Assembly: GCA_038046085.1 (NCBI GenBank)
Contig: JBBSWW010000009.1
Coordinates: 1 to 32,621 of the forward strand
Direction: 5' to 3'
Length of the DNA stretch: 32,621 bases
Origin: GW2011-AR18 sp038046085
Lineage (GTDB): Archaea; Nanobdellota; Nanobdellia; SCGC-AAA011-G17; GW2011-AR18
A program made the position numbers and the translations under genes. This document shows, in pieces, positions 15,101 through 21,670 of this stretch; the first letter of the stretch is position 1, and each line of letters begins with the position of its first letter. Below the pieces are notes generated by a model. The model was not told the origin of the DNA. It did no database searches and was given only the letters and a program-made list of their open reading frames with translations.

Positions 15101-16927
15101 TTATTTAGTGCGGATGGAGAAGTAAGTTCTTACAGAAGAAGAATAAGGTTAAGCAGTGCCTCTCCTAAATTAATAACTCAAGTACAGATGTTATTATTAA
15201 ATTTTGGTATAAAATCAAGAATAAGCAGGAGCCAAGTTGATAAAAGAACATGGTATGAGCTGGCGGTTAATGCTTCTAGCTATAATAAATTTGCTGGATC
15301 TATTGGTTTTCCTCTATCACCTGGAAAGCAAGAACTTATGATGATAAAATTAAATATTAAAGAAAGAAATAGAACAGATAATTCATTTAGTAAAGTTAAA
15401 TCTGTTATTTCTTTAGGATTTTCTGATGTTTATGATATAACTGAACCAGAAACACATTCTTTAATTGCTAATGGAATTATTGTGCACAACTGTAATTTAG
15501 GAAGTATTAACTTGTCTAATTTTGTTATTCAGCAGAATGGTAAATTTGTTGTTGATTATAATAGATTGAAAGATATAACAAAATCCTGCACTCATTTCTT
15601 GGATAATGTTATTGATATGAATAATTATCCTTTACATGAAATAGAACACTTAGCTAAAGGCAACAGGCGTATTGGTCTTGGTGTTATGGGCTGGGCTGAG
15701 ATGCTTGTTAAATTAGGAATTCCTTATGATAGTGTTGAAGCTATTACTTTAGGTGAGGAGCTTATGGCTTTCATTAATGCAGCATCTTTAGAAATGTCTG
15801 AACAATTAGCTGAAAAACGTGGTGTTTTCTTTAATTGGAAGGATAGCATCTATGATGAATCTGGTAAATATTTCAGAGGATCATCTGCTCGTCCTAGAAA
15901 TTGTGCAAGAACAACTATTGCCCCTACTGGGACTATTGCAATTACTGCAGGTCTTCAAGGTTCAGGTATTGAGCCATTTTTTGCTATTGTATATAAAAGA
16001 TATCAGGCTGAAGCTGTTGATTCTTTAAAAAAAGGTGAAGAACCTGATCAAAAATATGTTTATTATGAGACTATTCCTTTATTTGAAGAAATTGCCAAAT
16101 CTCATAATTGGTTTGGTCTTGATAAGATATCTTTATTTAAAAAGATTGTTGATAATCACGGTTCTGTTAGGGGTGTTAAGGAAATTCCTGCAAGCATTCA
16201 GAAAGTTTTTATCTCTGCTCAGGATATTCACTGGAAGACTCATATTGATCATCAGGCTGCTTTCCAGAAATCTGTTGATAATGCAGTCTCTAAAACAATT
16301 AACATGTCTAATTCTGTAACTGTTCAGGATATTCAGGCAGCTTATAGATATGCTTATGATGCTGGTTGTAAAGGTGTTACTGTATATAGAGATGGGTGCA
16401 AGGAAGTCCAGGTTTTGAATGCTGGTAATTCATCTAAACAGAAAGAAAAAGAAACTGATTTTTCTCAAGGTGCAGCTTCTGATTATTATGAGATGCAGAC
16501 TGGTTATGGAACTTTGCATGTTAATATTGTTTATGATAGTAAGGGTCCTGCAAGAATCTTTACTTCAATACCCCCTATTGGAACTGAACTTTCTAGTCTG
16601 ACTTCTGTTCTTGGCATCTTCATGTCTAAGGCTATTCAGTCTGGATATGATCCTAAGAAAGCTATCAAACACTTGAACTCAGCTAAGGGTGACAGACCTA
16701 TTGGTTTTGGTCCTAACCGTGTTGATTCTATTCCTCATGCTTTGGCTATTGCTTTGAAGAGGCATTTGGAAAAAACTGGTAAGCTTCTTAAAGGTGATAC
16801 TAAATTAACTGATGTTAAGGAAGTTAAAAAAGAACACTGTCCTCAATGTTATAGTTCAAATGTTCAGTACATCAGTGGTTGTTCAGAACCTACATGTAAT
16901 GACTGCGGCTATAGCAAGTGCAGTTGA
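12101..16927 (+). CDS. nrdJ: Class II (B12-dependent) ribonucleotide reductase with two inteins
   Basis: A 1608-aa precursor; removing the two inteins leaves 842 aa (353 + 11 + 478). It reduces ribonucleotides to deoxyribonucleotides using an adenosylcobalamin-generated thiyl radical. Visible landmarks are NSPTLMNAGRDLQQLSACYV with C168, HQGGGGTGFSFS, KQGGTRRGANMG, the split NP-CGEQPLL-EP-CNLGSINL block and ARTTIAPTGTIA. A C-terminal Cys-rich tail has CPQC and CNDCGYSKCS. By analogy with Thermotoga maritima NrdJ, precursor C765 is the radical cysteine, and C168 and C1131 are the redox pair that thioredoxin-type donors re-reduce. Both inteins sit directly before these cysteines (C765 and C1131). 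No N-terminal ATP-cone is seen. Co-transcribed with nrdR and probably repressed by it. Confidence 0.96.
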   Translation: MSEKKNEGIIIAEQLRPIEKLAVEGPKVKVTENQLKVMANKYLRGDSVELWLRRIARNIALAEVLNHPKVPKESYLDGVNYKLTQAEYDPKVSLLQIHQPFANHNERHTNFFKFENNLYNVASTNAIASKIVSETDEKFFNLLSSFDFLPNSPTLMNAGRDLQQLSACYVVPVGDSIEDIYSAVKAMALIHQGGGGTGFSFSDIRPEGDPVKSTKGIASGPMSFMRIFDTSTDVVKQGGTRRGANMGIMFYKHPDIRKFITSKSKDKTFLQNFNISVALDKEFFDAVESDGEFDLVNPKSNKVVGREKAKEIWDLMAKCAWDSGDPGFVIIDKINNTNSNPTPNIGQIKSTNPCVTGDTFISTEFGLMRMEDLVNKYAEGGLNILTDNRVPLEIKNYDGSVMYTNQEQKSPVSLDNISRSFSTGVKEVFKLETSCGLDLEATADHKLLTKEGWIAVKDLNLEKHELFIQQSEGFFNKNSKLSFNVENDFKGKNGRLYNLNLPQQWSKELGQILGWLIGDGWLRNNDKNCRVGFTFGKSDEEILSYLKPIINKFYGKEIIDVKRKRNTKHLSYHSKYFVDFFHKLGVKHVDAQYKTVPESLFTANKEAVIGFLQGLFTSDGTVNFNKEHSTSYIRLTSKSKELLKGVQLLLLNLGITSNLFDRSREYREGLFEYINSHGEVVKYDSDGVCFELSITRSSIKFIESIGFLCNKNKDKLNKFYTKNFYSVGFSTGIKSIKSIGEKKVYDLTEPRTLSFITNGLLSLDCGEQPLLAWEPCFAPDTFITTKNGLETIEDLYKKQLNGEEIIIATDNKVIGKEGIQFRSVMVSKTGYKEIVEVKLNNGQYLKVTPNHKIFTKKGWKRADELKTDDLVFVQDGSIYEQNDVATLFNEGFTYDENLLYGWLSGDGWFLDDKRPSTGICFGPDEKFAQSKLIPLFKNVFECNSNSYIDKNDVVQIVTEKNSAIEKLKRIGFKAGKAPKKEVPNYIFTADSYKIKAYLGGLFSADGEVSSYRRRIRLSSASPKLITQVQMLLLNFGIKSRISRSQVDKRTWYELAVNASSYNKFAGSIGFPLSPGKQELMMIKLNIKERNRTDNSFSKVKSVISLGFSDVYDITEPETHSLIANGIIVHNCNLGSINLSNFVIQQNGKFVVDYNRLKDITKSCTHFLDNVIDMNNYPLHEIEHLAKGNRRIGLGVMGWAEMLVKLGIPYDSVEAITLGEELMAFINAASLEMSEQLAEKRGVFFNWKDSIYDESGKYFRGSSARPRNCARTTIAPTGTIAITAGLQGSGIEPFFAIVYKRYQAEAVDSLKKGEEPDQKYVYYETIPLFEEIAKSHNWFGLDKISLFKKIVDNHGSVRGVKEIPASIQKVFISAQDIHWKTHIDHQAAFQKSVDNAVSKTINMSNSVTVQDIQAAYRYAYDAGCKGVTVYRDGCKEVQVLNAGNSSKQKEKETDFSQGAASDYYEMQTGYGTLHVNIVYDSKGPARIFTSIPPIGTELSSLTSVLGIFMSKAIQSGYDPKKAIKHLNSAKGDRPIGFGPNRVDSIPHALAIALKRHLEKTGKLLKGDTKLTDVKEVKKEHCPQCYSSNVQYISGCSEPTCNDCGYSKCS
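13160..14392 (+). mobile_element. NrdJ intein 1 (411 aa, LAGLIDADG), atypical C-terminal Leu-Asp
   Basis: Precursor residues 354-764. It starts with Cys354 (CVTGDTFISTEFG) after extein STNP and precedes the radical cysteine C765. The block-B TADH motif is present. Two LAGLIDADG-type motifs are seen, LGWLIGDG near 513-520 and LQGLFTSDG near 611-619, so a homing endonuclease domain is intact by eye. The C-terminus reads ITNGLLSLD followed by Cys, where most inteins end His-Asn; here the last two residues are Leu-Asp. Inteins with C-terminal Asp or Gln are known and can splice by a modified route. Codons such as CAA, ATA and GGA are commoner than in the exteins. Confidence 0.92.
14426..15490 (+). 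mobile_element. NrdJ intein 2 (355 aa, LAGLIDADG)
   Basis: Precursor residues 776-1130. It starts with Cys776 (CFAPDTFITTKNG) and ends HSLIANGIIVHN before extein Cys1131, a canonical His-Asn/Cys junction. The block-B TPNH motif is present. LAGLIDADG-type motifs are YGWLSGDG near 900-907 and LGGLFSADG near 998-1006. Only 33 nt (11 extein residues, CGEQPLLAWEP) separate it from intein 1. Splicing regenerates one of the two redox cysteines inferred to be reduced by thioredoxin. Confidence 0.94.
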
Positions 16928-16953
16928 TTTTATTCCCGTTTGGGTTTAATACC

Positions 16954-16970
16954 CCGTAGCTCTGCTACGG
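16954..16970 (+). repeat. Left-end hairpin of the IS element
   Basis: CCGTAGC-TCT-GCTACGG is a perfect 7-bp stem with a 3-nt loop, GC-rich against an AT-rich background, 36 nt ahead of the transposase start. Confidence 0.8.
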
Positions 16971-17005
16971 TAAATTAATTATATACCCAAATGTAATAAA
17001 CTTAA

Positions 17006-17436
17006 ATGGAAGTTAAGTATGCAAGTCATTGTTCTTATCGTATAAGATATCATATGGTTTTTGTTGTGAAGTATAGAAAACATTTGATAGATAAAGAAGT
17101 AGAAAGTTGTTTAATACAAACTTTCAAAGGAATTAGTGAACGTTACTACATAAACTTTCATGCAATTGGTGCTGACGGCGACCATTTACATGTTCTTGCA
17201 GAAGCAGCACCAAGATACAGCCCATCAAATATTATGCAAATCATAAAAAGCATAACAGCAAAAAAAGTATTCGAAAAAATACCAAGAATAAAGAAGAATT
17301 ATGGGGAGGACACTTCTGGACTGAAGGAGGACACATCGATACAGTAGGAGACGGTTACGGAGAAGAAAAAATGAAAGAATACATAAGAAATCAAGGAAGA
17401 GAAACAAAACAGTTCAAGTTATTACAATTCATATAA
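17006..17436 (+). pseudogene. tnpA: IS200/IS605 TnpA (Y1 HUH transposase), frameshifted
   Basis: The intact part reads as TnpA: YHMVFVVKYRK near the start, then the HUH motif in ADGDHLHVLAEAAPR (His-Leu-His), then the IKSITAKKVFEKIP helix. In the first frame translation stops at 17347. Just after KKNY (near 17301-17303) one T appears to be missing. Restoring it gives WGGHFWTEGGHIDTVGDGYG and the normal C-terminal helix, ending KLLQFI with TAA at 17434-17436. In addition the usual catalytic Tyr position (GGY or GYY before I/V-x-TVG) reads His (CAC). Both changes point to an inactive gene that could still be mobilised in trans. Confidence 0.85.
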
Positions 17437-17445
17437 GTCATACCG

Positions 17446-17460
17446 CGGAGCTCTGCTCCG
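17446..17460 (+). repeat. Right-end hairpin of the IS element
   Basis: CGGAGC-TCT-GCTCCG is a perfect 6-bp stem with the same TCT loop as the left hairpin, 9 nt after the restored tnpA stop. Confidence 0.8.
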
Positions 17461-17597
17461 GCTCGGTTCTTGATTTTTTTTTACATGAACTGTAAAGTCA
17501 ACGTCAGGCAAATATATATTTTAGAAAGTGCTTCTTTAAAAAATAATTTTAATTATCAAATGTAAAACATTATATACATATAGTAATTATATATATT

Positions 17598-18776
17598 ATG
17601 ATAAAAAGAGGTATTGTGGGTTTAATTTTATTTATAAGCGTTCTTTTCTTAGTTCCCTTTGTTTTAGCAAGCGATATTGCTGTATGGCAAGGACAATATT
17701 TTACAGGAACAACTTTCAATACAGGAGCTTATGAATTTAATTTTACAGTTTACGATGCTAAAGTTGGGGGGGGGGCGTGCTATTCTAACACAACTACTTT
17801 AACAACAGGCAACTGGGGAGAATGGAAAACAGAGCAGAGTGGGGTTGGAGCAAGTTGCAACAATGCTTCTCAAAATTATTTTTTAGAAATAAAGATTAAT
17901 AATAAAACCCAGGGAGAGAGAAGTGTTTTATCAAATTGGGATTTTTTGAGAAAAGATACTGATGCTTTATTAAATGGATCTTTAACAACTCTGGGGGGAG
18001 TTAATTTTGATCTTCTAGGAAAACAAAATATAGTAATCGATGGCAGTACAAATCTAAGGAATATGTCTCGGGGAGTTATACGATTTGAACATACCCCTCA
18101 AATACCCAATACAAGAGCAATAACCTTTAATATAAATGCTAATGGTCAAGAAAACACAAGTGCCATAGTAATGGAATACCATTCTAATCGATCTGATTTA
18201 ATAAGGCAGATTGGGCAAACACAAGTTTATAGGTGGGATAAAAATGCAGATCTGTACGTAAGAGACGTATTCGGAAGATTTTTAGGAAGTTTAGTAAATA
18301 GAATAACTAAATTATTTGTTCAGGATATTGACGCAAGTGGTAATATTAATGTTTCTGGAAACATAACTATCGGTGATCAAATAGTTACTAATGGCGGGTG
18401 TTTGGTTCCTCATGCTAATTTTTGGGCTGAAAGAGCAGGAGAAATAACTTCTGGAGGAGCTCCTGCAGGATTGCAGTATAGTTTTGGTGATGGAAATACT
18501 GATGGAGGTCTAGTACAGCCTTGTCCTGGTAGAATTGTTTATTTGACTGTTCATGCACAAAATGCCAATAATGGTAATGGAAGAATAAATATTGTAGTAA
18601 ATGGAAGTCTCAATTCAACTTGTTCTGTTGCAACACCTTCTCAAGATGATGGATCAAGTCAAGCTAATTGTAATCTGCAATTTAGCACAGGAGATCATCT
18701 TGAACCAAGAACAACAATAACCCCCACAGGCACAAACAATGGTTTTGCTGTTTCTTGGTGGGTTGTTTATGATTAA
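17598..18776 (+). CDS. Secreted, sequon-rich cell-surface protein with a G10 tract
   Basis: A 392-aa protein with a clear signal peptide (basic MIKR, hydrophobic 5-23, probable cleavage near A24/S25). The mature part has about a dozen Asn-X-Ser/Thr sequons (NFT, NTT, NAS, NKT, NGS, NMS, NTS, NRS, NVS, NIT, NST), as expected for an N-glycosylated archaeal surface protein. The C-terminal domain (about 270-392) has paired Cys and beta-rich Gly/Asn sequence. No family is recognised; adhesin or S-layer-associated are guesses. Ten consecutive G bases encode Gly57-Gly59 and the start of Ala60, so one-base slippage would truncate the protein early. A TATA box at about 17569-17580, 24 nt upstream, supports the ATG. 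Codons lean to A-ending (ACA, GGA), unlike the T-ending habit of nearby genes. Confidence 0.8.
   Translation: MIKRGIVGLILFISVLFLVPFVLASDIAVWQGQYFTGTTFNTGAYEFNFTVYDAKVGGGACYSNTTTLTTGNWGEWKTEQSGVGASCNNASQNYFLEIKINNKTQGERSVLSNWDFLRKDTDALLNGSLTTLGGVNFDLLGKQNIVIDGSTNLRNMSRGVIRFEHTPQIPNTRAITFNINANGQENTSAIVMEYHSNRSDLIRQIGQTQVYRWDKNADLYVRDVFGRFLGSLVNRITKLFVQDIDASGNINVSGNITIGDQIVTNGGCLVPHANFWAERAGEITSGGAPAGLQYSFGDGNTDGGLVQPCPGRIVYLTVHAQNANNGNGRINIVVNGSLNSTCSVATPSQDDGSSQANCNLQFSTGDHLEPRTTITPTGTNNGFAVSWWVVYD
17766..17775 (+). repeat. G10 homopolymer inside coding sequence
   Basis: Ten consecutive G bases within codons 57-60 of the surface protein. Such a tract is conspicuous in this AT-rich window and is a possible slipped-strand phase switch; an assembly error is the alternative. 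Confidence 0.7.
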
Positions 18777-19269
18777 AACATTAATTCTATTGTTATTACT
18801 ATTCATTCCTATTGTCACTGCATACAGTACTTTTTTCGACAATTCGAATGATGCTTTTATCATGGGTTCTTCAACATCATCATCTCCAACAATCGGTGGT
18901 GAAACAACTGGTGGTTCTGCACAAGAAAGTGGAACGAGTGGAGATGGACAGTGTCTTACAAATTGGAAGTGCTCTTCTTGGTTTTCTTGTACAAATGGAA
19001 CACAAATAAGAAACTGTACAAGGGAAAAAGTAAATTGTTATGCTGATTTAAAGATGAAGCCAAGTGAAATCCAAAATTGTCCTGTTGAGAAAGCTAAAGA
19101 TAAAAATAATACTGGCTCTAAAGACAGAATAAAAAATTTTCTAAATAAGAATGATGGCAACGTTAATAATAGCAATTCATCTAGTGTAAAAGTAATTATT
19201 TTAGGAATGTTTATTGTTATAGTGATTGGAGTTATAGTTTTATTCGCATATAAAAGATATTTTGTTTAA
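18769..19269 (+). CDS. Membrane-anchored exported protein with a TSP1-like Cys motif
   Basis: A 166-aa protein. I choose the ATG at 18769, which follows a GGTGGG ribosome site at 18757-18762 and overlaps the upstream stop by 8 bp; the in-frame codon at 18739 would spoil the signal peptide. Residues 1-18 form a signal peptide (MIKTLILLLLLFIPIVTA). A Ser/Thr/Gly-rich linker follows. Next is CLTNWKCSSWFSCTNGTQIRNC, resembling the thrombospondin type 1 pattern (W-x-C-x-x-W-x-x-C-x-x-G-x-x-x-R-x-C) found in many DPANN surface proteins. An Asn/Lys-rich spacer and a C-terminal membrane helix (about 141-160) with a basic tail complete it. It probably displays a domain outside the cell beside the surface protein encoded upstream. 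Confidence 0.75.
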   Translation: MIKTLILLLLLFIPIVTAYSTFFDNSNDAFIMGSSTSSSPTIGGETTGGSAQESGTSGDGQCLTNWKCSSWFSCTNGTQIRNCTREKVNCYADLKMKPSEIQNCPVEKAKDKNNTGSKDRIKNFLNKNDGNVNNSNSSSVKVIILGMFIVIVIGVIVLFAYKRYFV

Positions 19270-19274
19270 ACTAA

Positions 19275-19376
19275 AAAAATTCTTGCTCTTTATATCCAAT
19301 ATCTCAAGAAGCAATACTAAAATTTGCACAACTATATTCAGAAAGAGTAAGAAAAGCAAAAACACAATTCAAATAG
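19275..19376 (+). pseudogene. Possible gene remnant (C-terminal fragment)
   Basis: A 33-codon open stretch without any start codon ends in TAG at 19374-19376. From 19293 it reads YPISQEAILKFAQLYSER and then a basic tail VRKAKTQFK, an amphipathic, protein-like sequence. An in-frame TAA stands at 19272-19274. It may be the tail of a gene lost by deletion, perhaps connected with the nearby IS element. The source family is not recognised. Confidence 0.3.
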
Positions 19377-19432
19377 AGAGATAATAGATGAATCATCAAA
19401 ATCTTTAAATATAATAAAATATACCTTTTTTT

Positions 19433-21226
19433 ATGCTAGAATTGAATGATGATAATTTTGATAAGGAAGTTTTGAAATCAGACAAACCAGTAGTTGTTGA
19501 TTTCTGGGCTGAATGGTGTGTCGAACCTAAATCTACTTGGATTTTAACAGACAATAATATTCTAAAATCTGCTAAGAATATTTCTAATAATGAAAGATTA
19601 ATCACTTTCAACGGTAAAAGATTAGTTTCTGATAGTGTTAAAAAATCTTTTACTTCTAATATGCTTGGCCATTGTAAAGAGATTCTTACAGAGACTAATC
19701 GAAAAATAAAAGTTACTGATGAACATGAATTTTTTACTCAAGATGGTTGGAAACAGGCTATGAATTTAAGTCCTAATGATAGAGTTGCTATATTGCCTAT
19801 CTATAGAATGTCTGATGAAAATTTCACTCAAAATAATAAAATAATAATTGACGATAATGATATAACAAATAATTCAACAGGAAATATGTTAATTAATGAA
19901 TATTTATTAGAATTAAAAAATAAAAATTTATTGCCTTTAAGATTAAATAATGAAAATATTACAGTTATTACAAGAATTTTAGGTTCTGTTTTTAGTGATG
20001 GCAATTTATATTATAATAATAAAAATAATTATAGAGAAGTTAGTTTTTCTTTAGGAACAGAAAAAGATGTTGAAGATTTAAAGAATGATCTTGGAAAATT
20101 AGGTTTTAATAAAGTTCATCATAAAAAAGAAAAAAAAGAACTGAATGTTAATAATAGAAAGTATACAATAAATGTTCATAAGGTTAAAGTAAGTTCAACT
20201 TCTTTATGGTTATTGCTTAAATCATTAGGTGCTCCTGTTGGTGATAAGACTGCTGCAAGTTATAATTTACCTAGATGGTTGATGGACTCTAATCATTATA
20301 TTAAGAGAGAATTTTTAGCTGCTTTTATGGGTGGCGATGGTCCTAAGATTAGTTTAAGATTATCTGAAAGAGAAAATAAAGGTAATTACAATTCCTTAAG
20401 TTTGAATGATATTGAATTCCATAAAACTTCTAATGCTTTAATTAGTGGTATTGAATTTGCTAAACAGTTATGTAACTTATTTGAAGAATTAGGTGTTAAG
20501 ACTAATAAAATATTTTCAGAAAATGAATCTTATAAAAATAATAAAGTTATACATATTCCATTCCAGAAAAATTTTGAGAATGCCTTTTTATTATATCAAA
20601 ATGTTGGTTATCGTTATGCAAATACTAAAGAATTAGAATCAAGGTATTCTGCTGAATTTATTAGGAGGATTTTGAATAAGAGGTCTTTATGGTTTAATAA
20701 ATATTTAGAAGCTATTAACTTAAATAAGGAATTTGGTTATGGTTACAGAAAAGTTTCTACAATGCTAAGTCTTTCACCTAATACTGTTTGGAATTGGTTA
20801 AAATATGAAGTAAAACCAACAATAGGTTATCATAAATTAAAGTTTGATTCCTGGTTAAAGGAGAATACAAAAAATGCTCCTGATGGTATGGTCTGGGAAT
20901 CAATTAAAGAAATTAAAGAAGTTTATCTAGAATCTGTTCAGAAGATTTCCATGCAGAATAATCATAATTTTATTGCTAATGGGTTTTTAGCTCATAATTG
21001 CGGTCCTTGTAAAGCTATGGCTCCTCTTTTTGAAGAATTATCTAAAGAGATGAAGGATGTTAAGTTCGCTAAGATTAATGTTGATGATCATCCTGAATTA
21101 GCTTCTACTTATGGTGTTATGGGTATTCCTAACTTTGTTGTTTTCAAGAATGGTGATGTTTTAGGTAATATTGTTGGTTCTATGCCTAAATCTAGTTTTA
21201 AGGATGAACTTAAGAAATTAATTTAA
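19433..21226 (+). CDS. trxA: Thioredoxin interrupted by an intein
   Basis: A 597-aa precursor. Joining residues 1-28 to 523-597 gives a normal 103-aa thioredoxin. It starts MLELNDDNFDKEVLKSDKPV, followed by VVDFWAEW-CGPCKAMAPLF, then KINVDDHPELASTYGVMGIPNFVVFKNG with the cis-Pro in GIPN. Thioredoxin is the general dithiol reductant and a likely electron donor for the class II ribonucleotide reductase in this window. The intein splits the gene exactly before the nucleophilic Cys of CGPC. A TATA box TTTAAATATA at 19404-19413, about 25 nt upstream, supports the ATG and a leaderless mRNA. The stop overlaps the 3' end of a convergent small ORF. Confidence 0.95.
   Translation: MLELNDDNFDKEVLKSDKPVVVDFWAEWCVEPKSTWILTDNNILKSAKNISNNERLITFNGKRLVSDSVKKSFTSNMLGHCKEILTETNRKIKVTDEHEFFTQDGWKQAMNLSPNDRVAILPIYRMSDENFTQNNKIIIDDNDITNNSTGNMLINEYLLELKNKNLLPLRLNNENITVITRILGSVFSDGNLYYNNKNNYREVSFSLGTEKDVEDLKNDLGKLGFNKVHHKKEKKELNVNNRKYTINVHKVKVSSTSLWLLLKSLGAPVGDKTAASYNLPRWLMDSNHYIKREFLAAFMGGDGPKISLRLSERENKGNYNSLSLNDIEFHKTSNALISGIEFAKQLCNLFEELGVKTNKIFSENESYKNNKVIHIPFQKNFENAFLLYQNVGYRYANTKELESRYSAEFIRRILNKRSLWFNKYLEAINLNKEFGYGYRKVSTMLSLSPNTVWNWLKYEVKPTIGYHKLKFDSWLKENTKNAPDGMVWESIKEIKEVYLESVQKISMQNNHNFIANGFLAHNCGPCKAMAPLFEELSKEMKDVKFAKINVDDHPELASTYGVMGIPNFVVFKNGDVLGNIVGSMPKSSFKDELKKLI
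19517..20998 (+). mobile_element. Thioredoxin intein (494 aa, LAGLIDADG plus HTH)
   Basis: Precursor residues 29-522. The N-terminus is CVEPKSTWILTDNN. The block-B TDEH motif lies in KVTDEHEFFTQDGW. LAGLIDADG-type motifs are ILGSVFSDG near 182-190 and LAAFMGGDG near 295-303. A helix-turn-helix-like segment follows (GYRKVSTMLSLSPNTVWNWL, about 436-455), as in larger homing endonucleases. The C-terminus HNFIANGFLAHN precedes Cys523, a canonical His-Asn/Cys junction. All splicing residues appear intact. The intein is nearly five times the size of its host protein. Confidence 0.93.
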
Positions 21227-21418
21227 TCTTTCTTCTATTGTTCCAATTCTTGGTTTTTTCGGCAATACTATATTAAATTTTTTTATTTTTATGATTTCAG
21301 GTGTAATGTCTATCCAGTAATCTATTCTTTCTTCATAACTATCTTTCCCTGTTTCATGTTGTGGTGGGTGATACCTTTTTGGTTTGTCTTCATAGTATAT
21401 TTTATTGCAGTTGTACAT
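21218..21418 (-). CDS. Small hypothetical protein, 66 aa
   Basis: A charged, tyrosine-rich soluble sequence with no recognised domain. It begins MYNCNKIYYEDKPKRYHPP and ends PRIGTIEERLN. It starts 1 nt after the stop of another small minus-strand ORF, and its end overlaps the thioredoxin stop by 9 bp. The tandem spacing and the charged composition favour it over the hydrophobic plus-strand frame covering the same DNA. Confidence 0.5.
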   Translation of the reverse strand: MYNCNKIYYEDKPKRYHPPQHETGKDSYEERIDYWIDITPEIIKIKKFNIVLPKKPRIGTIEERLN

Positions 21419-21419
21419 T

Positions 21420-21632
21420 TTAATTTGGTATGTAAGGCATCCTTTTTATTCTCTCTTCAAGTCCCTCATCATCTATATCAAAAGGTATCCATGTCGTTTG
21501 GTCTGATGGCTCTTTTATTGTTTCAGGATCTGTATTTTTTTTCCAATCTCTTGTTCTTGGTTTTTTTGCTGGTGTATATGCATTTTCTGGCATGTAACTC
21601 TGTTGATAAGTATTTTCCATATATTCATACAA
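21420..21632 (-). CDS. Small hypothetical protein, 70 aa
   Basis: A polar, proline- and charge-rich sequence without a recognisable fold, probably partly disordered: MYEYMENTYQQSYMPENAY at the N-terminus and DEGLEERIKRMPYIPN at the end. The tail shares an EER-I/L plus Pro flavour with the end of the downstream 66-aa protein, too short to claim homology. A weak TTTTTAAAG element lies upstream on the minus strand. It is divergent from the Ntn-hydrolase gene at 21671. Confidence 0.5.
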   Translation of the reverse strand: MYEYMENTYQQSYMPENAYTPAKKPRTRDWKKNTDPETIKEPSDQTTWIPFDIDDEGLEERIKRMPYIPN

Positions 21633-21670
21633 TCCTAAAACTTTAAAAACATAACTATAGGATTATTTTT

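Larger units (their letters stand above)
16936..17482 (+). mobile_element. Decayed IS200/IS605-family element
   Basis: It consists of a broken Y1 transposase gene flanked by subterminal hairpins, the IS200/IS605 layout (no terminal inverted repeats, palindromic ends). The left hairpin is at 16954-16970, nested in a wider inverted repeat TTTGGGT (16939-16945)/ACCCAAA (16985-16991). The right hairpin is at 17446-17460. Both loops are TCT. A T-rich tract follows at about 17473-17482. Exact cleavage boundaries cannot be fixed from one copy. No tnpB is present. Confidence 0.75.

Noticed and set aside
16939..16991. Hairpin after nrdJ as a bacterial-type terminator
   Set aside because: The stem is not followed by a T tract, and a matching hairpin with the same loop stands beyond tnpA, so it is an IS end.
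18739..18768. Longer start for the TSP1-like exported protein
   Set aside because: ATG 18769 follows a GGTGGG ribosome site and directly begins a standard signal peptide.
21356..21646. Plus-strand 96-aa hydrophobic frame
   Set aside because: It is opposite two polar minus-strand ORFs in tandem; its hydrophobicity is what antisense of charged AT-rich genes produces.
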